Of a stretch of 64,000 nucleotides of DNA, positions 52,636-62,092 are shown one piece after another (position 1 is the stretch's first letter; the number at the start of each line of letters is the position of its first letter). The DNA is from Bacteroidales bacterium. Lineage in GTDB: Bacteria > Bacteroidota > Bacteroidia > Bacteroidales > F082. The translations under genes and the position numbers were made by a program. Location: NCBI GenBank assembly GCA_013141455.1, contig JABFQW010000027.1, positions 39,635 to 103,634 on the forward strand, in the 5' to 3' direction. The notes beneath the pieces were generated by a model. That model was not told the origin of the DNA. It saw only the letters and a program-made list of their open reading frames with translations, and ran no database searches.

Positions 52636-54603
52636 TTATTTGATAAACCTTTTGCTCAGATGCTGTTTTCCATCCGTGACATTGATAATATAGGCACCTG
52701 AATTCAATTCACCAATGTTGAGACGGTAATTTGCTGAATTGAAAACTTTCTGCAAAATCACTCTCCCTGACAAATCGCTGATTTGAACAGTTCTGTCACG
52801 TCCGTCAGCATTCAAAATATAGATGTTCATGTAATCTTCAACCGGATTTGGGCCGAAAGCGAAATAGTTTGGATTGTTTGTTTCCTCGATAATGACTGTG
52901 ATGGAGTTTACGATTTCGAAAGTCCAGTTATCCGGATCAACCGATATCGAGATAACCTGTTTTGGAACTTCGAATGCGAAATTCTGGATGTTGGCATTTT
53001 GGTATAACCTGACAACGGTATCAGTACCATCAGCAAAATCGAGCTTATAGTCCATCGTCATTTTGAAAAGTGGGGTAGAAGACGAAACAGATTGTGTCAC
53101 AGTCATATTCATTGTATTATTTGCCATATACCACGATATATCATATTTCGGATAACCTTCGCCATAATACCATTGGTTGATGTAATCTTCAAGATCGAGA
53201 CCCGAAACTTCTTCTGCAATGGCGACAAAATCTTCACCTGTTGCAGTGCTATCGGTATAGGTTTCCTGAAAAGTATGCATCATATCAAAGAAAACAGTGT
53301 CGTTGTTTATCTCATGGCGAAGGATATGGATGATGGCGGCGCCTTTATCGTAGGATAACCGGCCATTGAATATTCGCCATACATCATCAGGAGTAACATC
53401 CTCTTCTGGAATATAGGTGCTTCCACCCGGCGACGACATGACATTATTTTGTGTGCCAATCATGAAACTTTGTCCGGCATTCCAGCCATGCAGTTTTTCC
53501 TGGGCAAGATAATTGGTATAGGTGGCAAATCCCTCGTTTATCCAGATATCGCTCCATGTGGCGCAGGTAACATTGTCGCCGAACCACATATGACCCAGTT
53601 CGTGTGCCACCAGATTAAACGACCATCCACCTAAAGTGGTCATCGTTTGGTGCTCCATACCTCCACCTAATTCGGTGATGCAATGGCCATATTTTTCATT
53701 TTGAAAAGGATAAGTCAAAAACAGATCAGAATACAGTTCGATCATTGGTATAACAGCGTCAATACTAGTTTTGTAAGAGTTGAGATAATTCGGTGAATCA
53801 TAAATGTAGTTTTGAACCAATACCGAATCGCCCGCCATACCTGCAGGTTTGGCGTAGATGCTATAATCCTGATAATCTGCTACTGCAAACGAGATTAGAT
53901 AATAGTCAATCGGATAATTCGTTTTCCATTCGTAACGAACCATATTGTTACCCATATCAGTAATATTGGTGAGCAGGCCATTCGATCCGGCGAGATTTGT
54001 ATTTGCTGTTGTAAGAAAAATCCAGGCAGAATCGGCTTTGTCGGTTAGCACTTGTTTGCATGGCCACCAATCTTTAGCATCGAAAGGTTCCGAAAGCGTC
54101 CAGGTAACATCCTTGTCCCACTGGCCGTTGTGTGCATTGGTTATACCCGAAAAGAAACCACCTGTTGGAGGTGTTCCACCATAGCTGATTGTGGCCACAA
54201 ATGTTTGTCCGGCAGTCATTAGTTCAACGGGAAGCAACACATTGTCGCCATCCCGTACCCAGTTTTGCTGATTTTGACCATTGAAATTAACGTTTTCAAG
54301 GCTCAGGTCGGCAAGTAATTCAAAAGCAAATGTTTCGAATGGTTCGGCCAATACGGTACCATGTATGGTTACCTCTCCACCAACATCGATTGAAGTGTTG
54401 GAACAGGTTATATCAAGAAAATAGAAAGTTACATCGTAATCGTGTACCAAATCACTCTGCCAGTCGTTGCGGTAAGCATACGATGGATCGCCGGTTTGTT
54501 CGGCATAATGACGACAATATCGGTCATGAACTTCGGTTTGGTTTTGCTGACCAAATGTGACCATCGATAACAAAATAAATAAGGGTGTTAAAATCTTTTT
54601 CAT
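52636..54603 (-). CDS. M1 family metallopeptidase with T9SS sorting domain
   Basis: A 655-residue exported aminopeptidase. Signal peptide to FGQ (residue 19); an N-terminal beta domain (45-240); the catalytic domain with the exopeptidase motif ELGGGMEH (311-318) and zinc motif HELGH (334-338) with Glu357 as third ligand. Residues about 575-655 are a type A C-terminal sorting domain (FGPNPVEDYMNIYI ... GAYIINVTDG), so it is secreted through T9SS. It probably trims peptides outside the cell. Confidence 0.93.
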   Translation of the reverse strand: MKKILTPLFILLSMVTFGQQNQTEVHDRYCRHYAEQTGDPSYAYRNDWQSDLVHDYDVTFYFLDITCSNTSIDVGGEVTIHGTVLAEPFETFAFELLADLSLENVNFNGQNQQNWVRDGDNVLLPVELMTAGQTFVATISYGGTPPTGGFFSGITNAHNGQWDKDVTWTLSEPFDAKDWWPCKQVLTDKADSAWIFLTTANTNLAGSNGLLTNITDMGNNMVRYEWKTNYPIDYYLISFAVADYQDYSIYAKPAGMAGDSVLVQNYIYDSPNYLNSYKTSIDAVIPMIELYSDLFLTYPFQNEKYGHCITELGGGMEHQTMTTLGGWSFNLVAHELGHMWFGDNVTCATWSDIWINEGFATYTNYLAQEKLHGWNAGQSFMIGTQNNVMSSPGGSTYIPEEDVTPDDVWRIFNGRLSYDKGAAIIHILRHEINNDTVFFDMMHTFQETYTDSTATGEDFVAIAEEVSGLDLEDYINQWYYGEGYPKYDISWYMANNTMNMTVTQSVSSSTPLFKMTMDYKLDFADGTDTVVRLYQNANIQNFAFEVPKQVISISVDPDNWTFEIVNSITVIIEETNNPNYFAFGPNPVEDYMNIYILNADGRDRTVQISDLSGRVILQKVFNSANYRLNIGELNSGAYIINVTDGKQHLSKRFIK

Positions 54604-54647
54604 TTAGATGTGTGCTAAGTTTATAATCCTGTTTGCTGATGCTTGTG

Positions 54648-54655
54648 TATATTTG
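54648..54655 (+). promoter_or_regulatory. -7 box of DUF4175 gene
   Basis: TATATTTG matches TAnnTTTG, 65 bases before the ATG. The aminopeptidase promoter on the other strand shares this gap. Confidence 0.55.
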
Positions 54656-54720
54656 TGCGCTAAAGTAGCAATCATTCAACACTTTTTGAATGATTTTAAA
54701 AAAAAGCTGCAAACTGATTA

Positions 54721-57700
54721 ATGTCCTCAACTATTCAGATACTCATCGGTAAGGTAGAAGCATATAAGCGCAAATTCTATCTGAATCAATTGATTAAAGG
54801 ATTGATAGTCTCCTTTATTTTGATTTTTCTGGGCTATTTGTCACTTAATTTAATCGAGTATTTTGCCTGGTTGCCTTCGGCTTTCAGGATGTTTTTGTTT
54901 TATTCTTTCCTATTATTTTTATTGTATGTGGTGGTTTGGTTTGTTGTAATTCCAATTTTCAATCTTGTTGGTTACAATAAGAAAATGTCGGTTGAGCAAG
55001 CGGCAGTTTTTATCGGTAAATATTTCCCTGAGATTGATGACCGTTTGTTAAATACATTTCAATTGGGGACAAATTATGCTGCAGGATTAGAAACAGATGA
55101 TTTATTGTTGGCCGCCATCGAACAGCGTACAAAAAAACTTTCTGTTTTCAAGTTTGAAAATGCGGTTAACATGCGTGAAAATTTGCGTTTTACGCCCTAT
55201 GTTTTGATTATATTTTTCTGTTTTATTATCGTATGGGTCATAAGCCCTGCCTTTTTTACTGAGCCATCAAATAGATATATCCATTATAATCAACACTTTG
55301 CAAAACCACTCCCTTTTGCGGTTACCTTATTGACCAAAAATTTGAAGGTAATGCAGTATGATGATTTAACCATCGATATTGAAGTTACCGGTGAAGAGAT
55401 ACCTGATAAATTTTTTATTATTTTCAATGGAACTACGCACCTTCTGGAGAAAAAAAGTACCAATAATTTTGAGTTTCATTTTAGCAGAGTGGCTGAGAGT
55501 TTCACCTTTCACATTGAGTCAGAGGAGTTTAAAGGTGATGATTATACCATTGTTGTAAATCCGAAACCTGTATTATTGTCATATCAGGTAGAAATTGATT
55601 ATCCAGATTACCTTCAACGTCTGCCTGAAATTAGTAAGGAAGAAAACTTCATCAGTGTTCCAACAGGATCAAAGTTGAATTGGCAATTTTATACGCGTGA
55701 CAGCCAGGGTGTTATATTACAAATGGATACAATACCGGTCGGGTTGAAAAGTAATAATGGTCGTTTCGATTATTCATACACGATCTTAAAAAATCAGCAG
55801 TTACGTGTTATTCCGTTTAATCAGAACTTTACCGAAAAACAGGGTATCACCATCATTATTGAAGTTATTAACGACAATTACCCTGAGATTAATGTATCGC
55901 TTGAAAAAGAAAATCTTGGCAAAACAAATTATTTCACTGGCATTATTTCTGACGATTATGGCTTTTCAGATTTGCGGTTCAGATACAAGTTCTTTAACGC
56001 TACTGATGAAATAATTTCAGAGGGAAATATCCGCGTGCCTTTCAGCGCCGGTTTATTGCAACAACAGTTTTATTATTCGTGGAATATCGATAGTATTTTG
56101 ATGCCGGAAAACAGTAGGATTGAGGCGTATTTTGTTGTGTTTGATTGTGATCGTATCGGTGGTCCAAAGCAACGTAAGTCATCAACATTTCAATTAAAAT
56201 TGATTACGGATAAAGAGATTGACTCTTTAATCAGGCATGACGAAAAGGAAATTGCCGACCAGTTGGATAAATTGAAGAATGAAAATAAAAAATTGAAATT
56301 TGAATACGATGAATTAGCTAAATCGCTGATGATGAAAGAGAAACTCGATTGGAAGGATAAAAATCAGTTACAGGCTTTGCTTGACAGGCAGCAAAAGCTT
56401 CAATCAAATTTCGAAGATTTGAAAGAAAAGCAGCAGTCAATGATTGAACTGAATAAGGATAAGAATACAGCTAACGAACTATTGGCGCAAAAGCAGGAAG
56501 ATATCCAAAAACTGTTTGATGATGTAATTCCCGAGGACCTTAAAAAGATGATGGAAGAACTAAAGGAGTTGTTGAAAGAAACAAATAAAGATAAGGTGAA
56601 GGAGATGCTCGAGAAATTTAAGGAGAGTAGTTCTGAAATTGAAAAAATGCTTGATCGTGATCTTGCACTTCTAAATCAATTAAAAGTTGAAAAGGAATTA
56701 AATGAATTTATTGAACAGCTTAAAAAACTTTCCGAATCAGCAAAAAATCTTGGCGACAGCCTAAAGTCGGGCGAATCAAAGGATAAAGATTTAGCGAATG
56801 AAATTGAGAAGAATCAGGATGATTTCAAAAAATTGACACAAGAACTTGATTCAATACAGTCAAAAAATAAAAAGCTTGAGCAACCGTTTGATTTACCTCC
56901 GACAGACGAAAAAGAGAACAGTGTTAATCAGAAAATGGAGGAATCCAAAGATAAAATGAGTGAAGGCGACATGGAAAACGCTGGAGAAAAACAGGAGGAA
57001 GCCGGTGATGAAATGGAAGAGATGGCTGATCAGCTTGCCATGTCGATGGAAGAAAGTATGGAAGAGCAATTGGCCGAAGATGCACAGCAATTGCGAAACT
57101 TGCTCGAAAACGTATTACGTGCTTCAAACGAACAGGAGCAGCTTTTGAATAGGGTAAAATCAATTGATGATGATGATCCGGGATTTAACGAGATTGTTAT
57201 TAAGCAAAAGAGTTTAAAGGATGGGTTTATGGTTGTTGAAGATTCGCTTATTGCATTGGCAAAGAGGCAGGTAGCGATTCAACAATTTGTATTTGATGAA
57301 TTGAAGAGTATTAAAAATCAATTTGGCATATCGCTTGGTGCCTTAAATGAAAGATATTTAGCCAAGGTGCTCGAGAGTGACCAATATACAATTATGGGAT
57401 TGAATAATCTTGCTTTGATGTTATCTGAAGCGTTGAACGAGATGGAACAGAAAATGGGCAAAGAGAGTTCAATGGGAGGTAAAGGCAAACCTAAACCCGG
57501 AAAGGGATCGGGAAAAAGTGTAAAAGGCATGAAACAGATGCAGGAAGCACTTGGAAAGAAAATGAAACAGAAAGGTGAGCAACAGGGTAAAAGTTCGGGT
57601 CAGGGAATGACGAGTGAAGAGTTTGCGAAAATGGCAGCCGAACAGGAAGCAATTCGCCAGCAATTGCAGCAATATCTGGATGAACTGAAAAAGGAGGGTA

Positions 57701-58035
57701 ATTTGGGTGAAGGCGGACTGCAAAACGCAATAAAAGACATGGAAAAAATTGAAGAAGACCTCGTAAATAAGCGGTTGAACCGGGAGATGATTGATCGCCA
57801 GCAAGAGATTATGAGTCGGTTATTGGAATCGGAAAAAGCTGAAAAGGAAAGAGATCAGGAAGAGAGAAGAGAATCGAACGAATTTAAGGGCGATAACAAA
57901 GGTAACCTTGGTGATAAATTATCGTACAAACGCTTGGATAAGGAGCAAAGTGACCTGCTTTTAAAAGCCCCGGTTGAATTACGACCTTATTACAGGAGTA
58001 AAGCGAATGAGTATTTTATGCAGATAAATAAGTAA
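54721..58035 (+). CDS. DUF4175 family large membrane-anchored protein
   Basis: An 1104-residue protein. Three N-terminal hydrophobic segments (about 25-45, 55-80 and 152-175) anchor it; residues 190-490 form beta-rich periplasmic domains; residues 500-1090 are long charged coiled coils rich in Lys, Glu, Gln and Met, with a glycine/lysine-rich linker (GKGKPKPGKGSGKS) near 920. This is the DUF4175 architecture, conserved in Bacteroidota beside ybeY-type genes; its role is unknown. It leads into the next two genes with small or negative spacing. Confidence 0.88.
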   Translation: MSSTIQILIGKVEAYKRKFYLNQLIKGLIVSFILIFLGYLSLNLIEYFAWLPSAFRMFLFYSFLLFLLYVVVWFVVIPIFNLVGYNKKMSVEQAAVFIGKYFPEIDDRLLNTFQLGTNYAAGLETDDLLLAAIEQRTKKLSVFKFENAVNMRENLRFTPYVLIIFFCFIIVWVISPAFFTEPSNRYIHYNQHFAKPLPFAVTLLTKNLKVMQYDDLTIDIEVTGEEIPDKFFIIFNGTTHLLEKKSTNNFEFHFSRVAESFTFHIESEEFKGDDYTIVVNPKPVLLSYQVEIDYPDYLQRLPEISKEENFISVPTGSKLNWQFYTRDSQGVILQMDTIPVGLKSNNGRFDYSYTILKNQQLRVIPFNQNFTEKQGITIIIEVINDNYPEINVSLEKENLGKTNYFTGIISDDYGFSDLRFRYKFFNATDEIISEGNIRVPFSAGLLQQQFYYSWNIDSILMPENSRIEAYFVVFDCDRIGGPKQRKSSTFQLKLITDKEIDSLIRHDEKEIADQLDKLKNENKKLKFEYDELAKSLMMKEKLDWKDKNQLQALLDRQQKLQSNFEDLKEKQQSMIELNKDKNTANELLAQKQEDIQKLFDDVIPEDLKKMMEELKELLKETNKDKVKEMLEKFKESSSEIEKMLDRDLALLNQLKVEKELNEFIEQLKKLSESAKNLGDSLKSGESKDKDLANEIEKNQDDFKKLTQELDSIQSKNKKLEQPFDLPPTDEKENSVNQKMEESKDKMSEGDMENAGEKQEEAGDEMEEMADQLAMSMEESMEEQLAEDAQQLRNLLENVLRASNEQEQLLNRVKSIDDDDPGFNEIVIKQKSLKDGFMVVEDSLIALAKRQVAIQQFVFDELKSIKNQFGISLGALNERYLAKVLESDQYTIMGLNNLALMLSEALNEMEQKMGKESSMGGKGKPKPGKGSGKSVKGMKQMQEALGKKMKQKGEQQGKSSGQGMTSEEFAKMAAEQEAIRQQLQQYLDELKKEGNLGEGGLQNAIKDMEKIEEDLVNKRLNREMIDRQQEIMSRLLESEKAEKERDQEERRESNEFKGDNKGNLGDKLSYKRLDKEQSDLLLKAPVELRPYYRSKANEYFMQINK

Positions 58036-58040
58036 ATCAC

Positions 58041-58508
58041 ATGAACCTTGAAAGCAAACAGATAAAATTGACACAAACAAATTTCTCCATCGTGGAACTT
58101 TTGATGGAAAAGTGTGCTAATGAATTGTATATCAATGATACTTATTACGCTGGTCTTAATGTAGCTATCGAGCAATTTTATCAATGGGCTTTTTCGGTTT
58201 GTGGTGCCAATTGTGCTGATTTAGCCTTTGAAACCGTTGCGAATAGCGGTCTTAATGTTCGTTGGTGTTTTGAAAATGTGATGTATCGTACTCTTAAAAG
58301 TAAATTTTCATCAGAAACATTCAAAGAAGTTGATATTGTTATGAGTCTTGTTGATAGAATTACCTTCCTGGACGAGATTTCATCGATTCATTTTCATTTT
58401 GTTCTTCACGACAACTTCGAAAAAGTGTATGCTTCAAGGGCTTCCGTTTTAATGGCTTATTATCGAAAAAATCATATTTCCTACAGGATTCATCATGATA
58501 CAATTTGA
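58041..58508 (+). CDS. Small protein, possible RsbW-like ATPase fold
   Basis: A 155-residue soluble protein between DUF4175 and ybeY, overlapping ybeY by 14 bases. The segment ELYINDTYYAGLNVAIEQFYQWAF and the later LVDRITFLDEISSIHFHFVL resemble the layout of small Bergerat-fold (anti-sigma/HATPase) domains, but the N-box asparagine and G-box glycines are not clear, so I call it hypothetical. It is positioned as a conserved operon member rather than as a signalling gene. Confidence 0.65.
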   Translation: MNLESKQIKLTQTNFSIVELLMEKCANELYINDTYYAGLNVAIEQFYQWAFSVCGANCADLAFETVANSGLNVRWCFENVMYRTLKSKFSSETFKEVDIVMSLVDRITFLDEISSIHFHFVLHDNFEKVYASRASVLMAYYRKNHISYRIHHDTI

Positions 58509-58911
58509 GGCGGAAGATATTGATATTCCGATATTTAATACAAATGTAACGGCTGATTGGATAGCCAATGTGATCAATATATTTGGTAAGCGGGTAGGGG
58601 AGTTGAGATACATTTTTTGTACCGATGAGTTTCTATACGATTTGAATGTTAAATATCTGAATCACAATACCTATACTGATATTATTACCTTCGATACCTC
58701 AGAAAATCCTGACTACATTGCAGGCGAAATGTTCATTAGTCTCGAGAGGGTGGCCGAAAACGCTGTTGTCAATAGTAAAAGCATTGAAAATGAATTATTT
58801 AGAGTGTTAATTCATGGGGTTCTTCATTTGATTGGGTTCAATGACAAGCTCGATTCAGAGATTATTGAAATGAGGTCGCAGGAAGAAAAATGCCTATCTT
58901 TGCTGCCTTGA
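58495..58911 (+). CDS. ybeY: Endoribonuclease YbeY
   Basis: A 138-residue YbeY (UPF0054). NHNTYTDIITFDTSE and the metal motif HGVLHLIGFND: His107 and His111 match the canonical ligands, whereas the third His (E. coli HxxxHxxxxxH) is Asp117, as I recall for other Bacteroidota. It matures 16S rRNA 3-prime ends and takes part in ribosome quality control. Placed between a DUF4175 operon and mnmG. Confidence 0.9.
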   Translation: MIQFEAEDIDIPIFNTNVTADWIANVINIFGKRVGELRYIFCTDEFLYDLNVKYLNHNTYTDIITFDTSENPDYIAGEMFISLERVAENAVVNSKSIENELFRVLIHGVLHLIGFNDKLDSEIIEMRSQEEKCLSLLP

Positions 58912-58939
58912 AGCTTGTCTTCCTGAATGTTACAATTCC

Positions 58940-58953
58940 GTTTCACGTGAAAC
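58940..58953. promoter_or_regulatory. parS site (left of mnmG)
   Basis: GTTTCACGTGAAAC is a perfect 14-base palindrome and the exact core of the chromosomal ParB-binding site known from Bacillus and others. It lies between ybeY and mnmG, 7 bases before the mnmG start. Confidence 0.9.
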
Positions 58954-58960
58954 ATATTAA

Positions 58961-60835
58961 ATGATATTTGAAAAATACGATGTAATTGTTGTAGGTGCCG
59001 GTCATGCTGGATCAGAAGCCGCCGCCGCCGCTGCAAACCTTGGCAGTAAAGTATTGCTGATTACAATGAATCTTCAGTCAATCGCCCAGATGTCATGTAA
59101 TCCTGCCATGGGTGGAATTGCTAAAGGACAGATTGTTCGTGAGATTGATGCCTTAGGAGGTTATTCAGGGATCGTTTCGGATCGTTCCATGATTCAGTTC
59201 CGCATGTTGAATAAATCGAAAGGTCCTGCTATGTGGAGCCCAAGAGCGCAAAATGACCGGATGATATTTTCGCAGGAATGGCGGCAAATGTTGGAGAATA
59301 CAAAAAACGTTGATTTCTGGCAAGACACAGTAGTTGGTCTAGTTATTCATGATAAAACTGTAACCGGTGTTCGAACTGCCATGGGATTGACGATCGCTGG
59401 CAAATCTGTAGTTTTAACAAACGGTACATTTCTAAACGGTAAAATTCATATCGGTGAAAAATCATTTGGTGGTGGTCGAATGGCTGATAAGGCAAGTACT
59501 GGTATTACGGAGCAGCTTGTAGAACTTGGTTTTCGTGCTGAACGGATGAAAACCGGAACACCGGTTAGGGTGGATGGTCGTACCATTGATTTTACTAAAA
59601 TGGTTGAACAACCCGGTGACAAAGATATCAGAGGGTTTTCATATTTCGAAAAACCGGAATTATTGGAGCAACGTAGCTGCTGGCTCACCTATACTTCAAA
59701 AAAGGTGCACGAAACACTTAAAACCGGATTTCATTTATCACCCATGTTTGCAGGTCGTATCGAAGGAACCGGTCCAAGATATTGTCCAAGTATCGAAGAT
59801 AAAATTAACCGGTTTTCTGATAAAGATGCCCATCAGCTTTTTGTTGAACCTGAAGGATGGAAAACGGTTGAATATTATGTAAACGGTTTTAGTTCCTCTT
59901 TGCCCGAAGATGTGCAATTTAAAGCATTGCGCCAGGTTGCAGGATTTGAGAATGCAAAAATATTTAGGCCGGGTTATGCCATTGAATATGATTATTTTCC
60001 ACCTGATCAATTGCAAAACACGCTCGAAACAAAACGTATTGGACATCTTTATTTTGCAGGGCAAATTAATGGAACCACAGGCTATGAGGAAGCGGCCGCA
60101 CAAGGGTTGATGGCTGGTATCAATGCACATTTGAAGATATACGAAAAAGAACCATTTGTACTTGGAAGAGCTGAAGCATATATTGGAGTATTGATAGATG
60201 ACCTTATTACTAAGGGTGTTGATGAACCTTACAGGATGTTTACTTCAAGGGCTGAATTCAGAATATTGTTGCGACAGGACAATGCCGATTTGCGATTGAC
60301 AGAAAAGTCATTTAAAATTGGTCTGGCCTCAACAGAAAGATTTGAGCAATTTATTGCTAAGCAAAATAAAATCGACCAACTTATGGTGTTTTTGCGGTCA
60401 GAAAGTGTTACGCCAGATGTTGTTAATGGAATATTGGAATTGAATAAAACTCCGGGGATTACACAGAAGCAAAAAATTGCTACTATTCTTTTGCGCCCTC
60501 AAATTCATCTGACTGACCTTATTGCCTTAATACCATCCTTAAACGAAACCTACGGTTCGGACGAGGTTTTTGATAAAGAAATTATCGATGCAGCCGAGAT
60601 ATTATTGAAATATGAAGGTTATATAATCAAAGAAAAAGAAATGGCCGATAAAATTGGGAGGATGGAAGATGTGTATCTGAAGCCCGATTTTGACTATTCA
60701 AACCTGAAATCACTCTCGTTTGAGGCAAGGGAAAAATTGACAAAAATCAAACCGTTGTCGTTAGGTCAAGCGTCAAGGATAAGTGGAATTTCGCCGGCTG
60801 ATATCTCTGTATTGGCCATATTTTTAGGTAGATAA
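58961..60835 (+). CDS. mnmG: tRNA U34 carboxymethylaminomethyl enzyme MnmG (GidA)
   Basis: A 624-residue FAD protein: DVIVVGAGHAGSEAAAAAANLG at the N-terminus, PAMGGIAKGQIVREIDALGG, the catalytic cysteine region RYCPSIEDKI and FAGQINGTTGYEEAAAQGL. With MnmE it modifies uridine 34 of several tRNAs. gidA genes often lie near oriC in bacteria; here it is flanked by two parS sites, which fits such a position. No gidB, parA or parB is in view. Confidence 0.95.
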   Translation: MIFEKYDVIVVGAGHAGSEAAAAAANLGSKVLLITMNLQSIAQMSCNPAMGGIAKGQIVREIDALGGYSGIVSDRSMIQFRMLNKSKGPAMWSPRAQNDRMIFSQEWRQMLENTKNVDFWQDTVVGLVIHDKTVTGVRTAMGLTIAGKSVVLTNGTFLNGKIHIGEKSFGGGRMADKASTGITEQLVELGFRAERMKTGTPVRVDGRTIDFTKMVEQPGDKDIRGFSYFEKPELLEQRSCWLTYTSKKVHETLKTGFHLSPMFAGRIEGTGPRYCPSIEDKINRFSDKDAHQLFVEPEGWKTVEYYVNGFSSSLPEDVQFKALRQVAGFENAKIFRPGYAIEYDYFPPDQLQNTLETKRIGHLYFAGQINGTTGYEEAAAQGLMAGINAHLKIYEKEPFVLGRAEAYIGVLIDDLITKGVDEPYRMFTSRAEFRILLRQDNADLRLTEKSFKIGLASTERFEQFIAKQNKIDQLMVFLRSESVTPDVVNGILELNKTPGITQKQKIATILLRPQIHLTDLIALIPSLNETYGSDEVFDKEIIDAAEILLKYEGYIIKEKEMADKIGRMEDVYLKPDFDYSNLKSLSFEAREKLTKIKPLSLGQASRISGISPADISVLAIFLGR

Positions 60836-60842
60836 CAAATTC

Positions 60843-60856
60843 GTTTCACGTGAAAC
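60843..60856. promoter_or_regulatory. parS site overlapping methyltransferase start
   Basis: A second perfect GTTTCACGTGAAAC, 1.9 kb from the first. The GTG start of the next gene (60850-60852) lies inside it. Confidence 0.9.
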
Positions 60857-61746
60857 AAACAGAAAATATTTTACTAACAGAATGTCCCTGGTGTGGTTCT
60901 GTTGATATTAAACAAGGAAAGACAATCATTGATTTTTTTTTAACGAAGGAAAAATTCGCATTAGGCTCTTGTGATAAATGTGGATTGGTTTTTACTAATC
61001 CGCGTCCAAAATCCGATAATTTGTCACGATATTATGAGTCGGATAAATACTATAGCCATACGAGCAATCAGGCAGGAATTATACCGTTTATTTACCGGAG
61101 AATAAAGGAAATCAATTTAAAGACTAAATTCAAACAGGTTACGATTGGCTTAACGGGCGGTAAAGTTTTGGATATTGGATGCGGGACCGGTGATTTTTTA
61201 GCTGTTTGTCAGCGTGCAGGATTTGAAGTTTCAGGTATTGAACCCAATCCAATGGCCGCTGAATTTGCGGCTGCTAAGATTCATCGTCGGATTTTTGATC
61301 CATCACAAAGCAATGAATTATTAGATTCAGAGTTTGATCTTATTACCATGTGGCATGTATTGGAACATGTTTCTGATCTGAAAGTACAAATTTTGGAGTT
61401 GTACCGATTAACTAAAAGTGGTGGTAAAGTGGTTATTGCTTTACCGAATTATTTGTCGTTTGATGCCATGCATTATGATGAGAATTGGGCGGCATGGGAT
61501 GTGCCGCGTCATCTGTATCATTTTAGCAAACAGGTAATAGATGGGATGATGAAAGAAAATGGTTTCGAATCCGGTAAATGCTATCCGATGAAATGGGATG
61601 CATTCTATGTTTCCATGTTGAGTGAGCAAAACCGTGGATCCGCATTAGGTATTGTCAGGGCTTTTGCAATTGGATTAATATCGAATATCCGTGCACGGCG
61701 GAAGAAAAATTATTCCAGCATGGTTTATACCTATTTCAAAAAGTGA
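60850..61746 (+). CDS. SAM-dependent methyltransferase with N-terminal zinc ribbon
   Basis: A 298-residue protein. The N-terminal zinc ribbon (CPWC near residue 12 and CDKC near 41) is followed by LVFTNPRP, then a class I methyltransferase fold with VLDIGCGTGDFLAVCQRAG (SAM loop) and ITMWHVLEHVSDL. The pattern is typical of Methyltransf_23/11 proteins with a Zn ribbon found near sugar or small-molecule modification genes. The start is GTG inside a parS palindrome; no ATG lies nearby in frame and the N-terminus is as expected for the family. Substrate unknown. Confidence 0.85.
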   Translation: MKQTENILLTECPWCGSVDIKQGKTIIDFFLTKEKFALGSCDKCGLVFTNPRPKSDNLSRYYESDKYYSHTSNQAGIIPFIYRRIKEINLKTKFKQVTIGLTGGKVLDIGCGTGDFLAVCQRAGFEVSGIEPNPMAAEFAAAKIHRRIFDPSQSNELLDSEFDLITMWHVLEHVSDLKVQILELYRLTKSGGKVVIALPNYLSFDAMHYDENWAAWDVPRHLYHFSKQVIDGMMKENGFESGKCYPMKWDAFYVSMLSEQNRGSALGIVRAFAIGLISNIRARRKKNYSSMVYTYFKK

Positions 61747-62092
61747 TCAATAAATTTTTTAACATGCAGTAAATCAACGATATAATACCTGATATTTCGT
61801 TGTTTCTTTCGTTTTACTTCATTAATTTGCTGCCAAATAATTTTAATGTGTTGTAATACAATTCATTACGATAGTAAATGCTGTGTTTACAACTTACCTC
61901 AGGGCTGGAATATTTATACCTTCTATATTTTCTGATTAGAGTATCTTTGAAATTTGGTTATTAGCTCGTTTTTAAGAGCGCTTTATATGTTTTGGATATA
62001 AAGGCTCAATTAAGGCGGGAAAATTGAAGATTTCAAATGGAAATTTTTGGTCTTATATTTGTATTTAAACTGCGGTAAATCAGCCTAATAAT
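61747..62092. other. 346-base gap before terminal gene
   Basis: No gene. It includes a perfect 8-bp hairpin CTTTATAT/ATATAAAG (61981-61988, 61996-62003) and two boxes matching TAnnTTTG, at 61942-61949 and 62054-62061; the second, 32 bases before the next ATG, is the likely promoter. Confidence 0.5.
62054..62061 (+). promoter_or_regulatory. -7 box of terminal membrane protein gene
   Basis: TATATTTG matches TAnnTTTG, 32 bases before the ATG at 62093. Confidence 0.55.
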
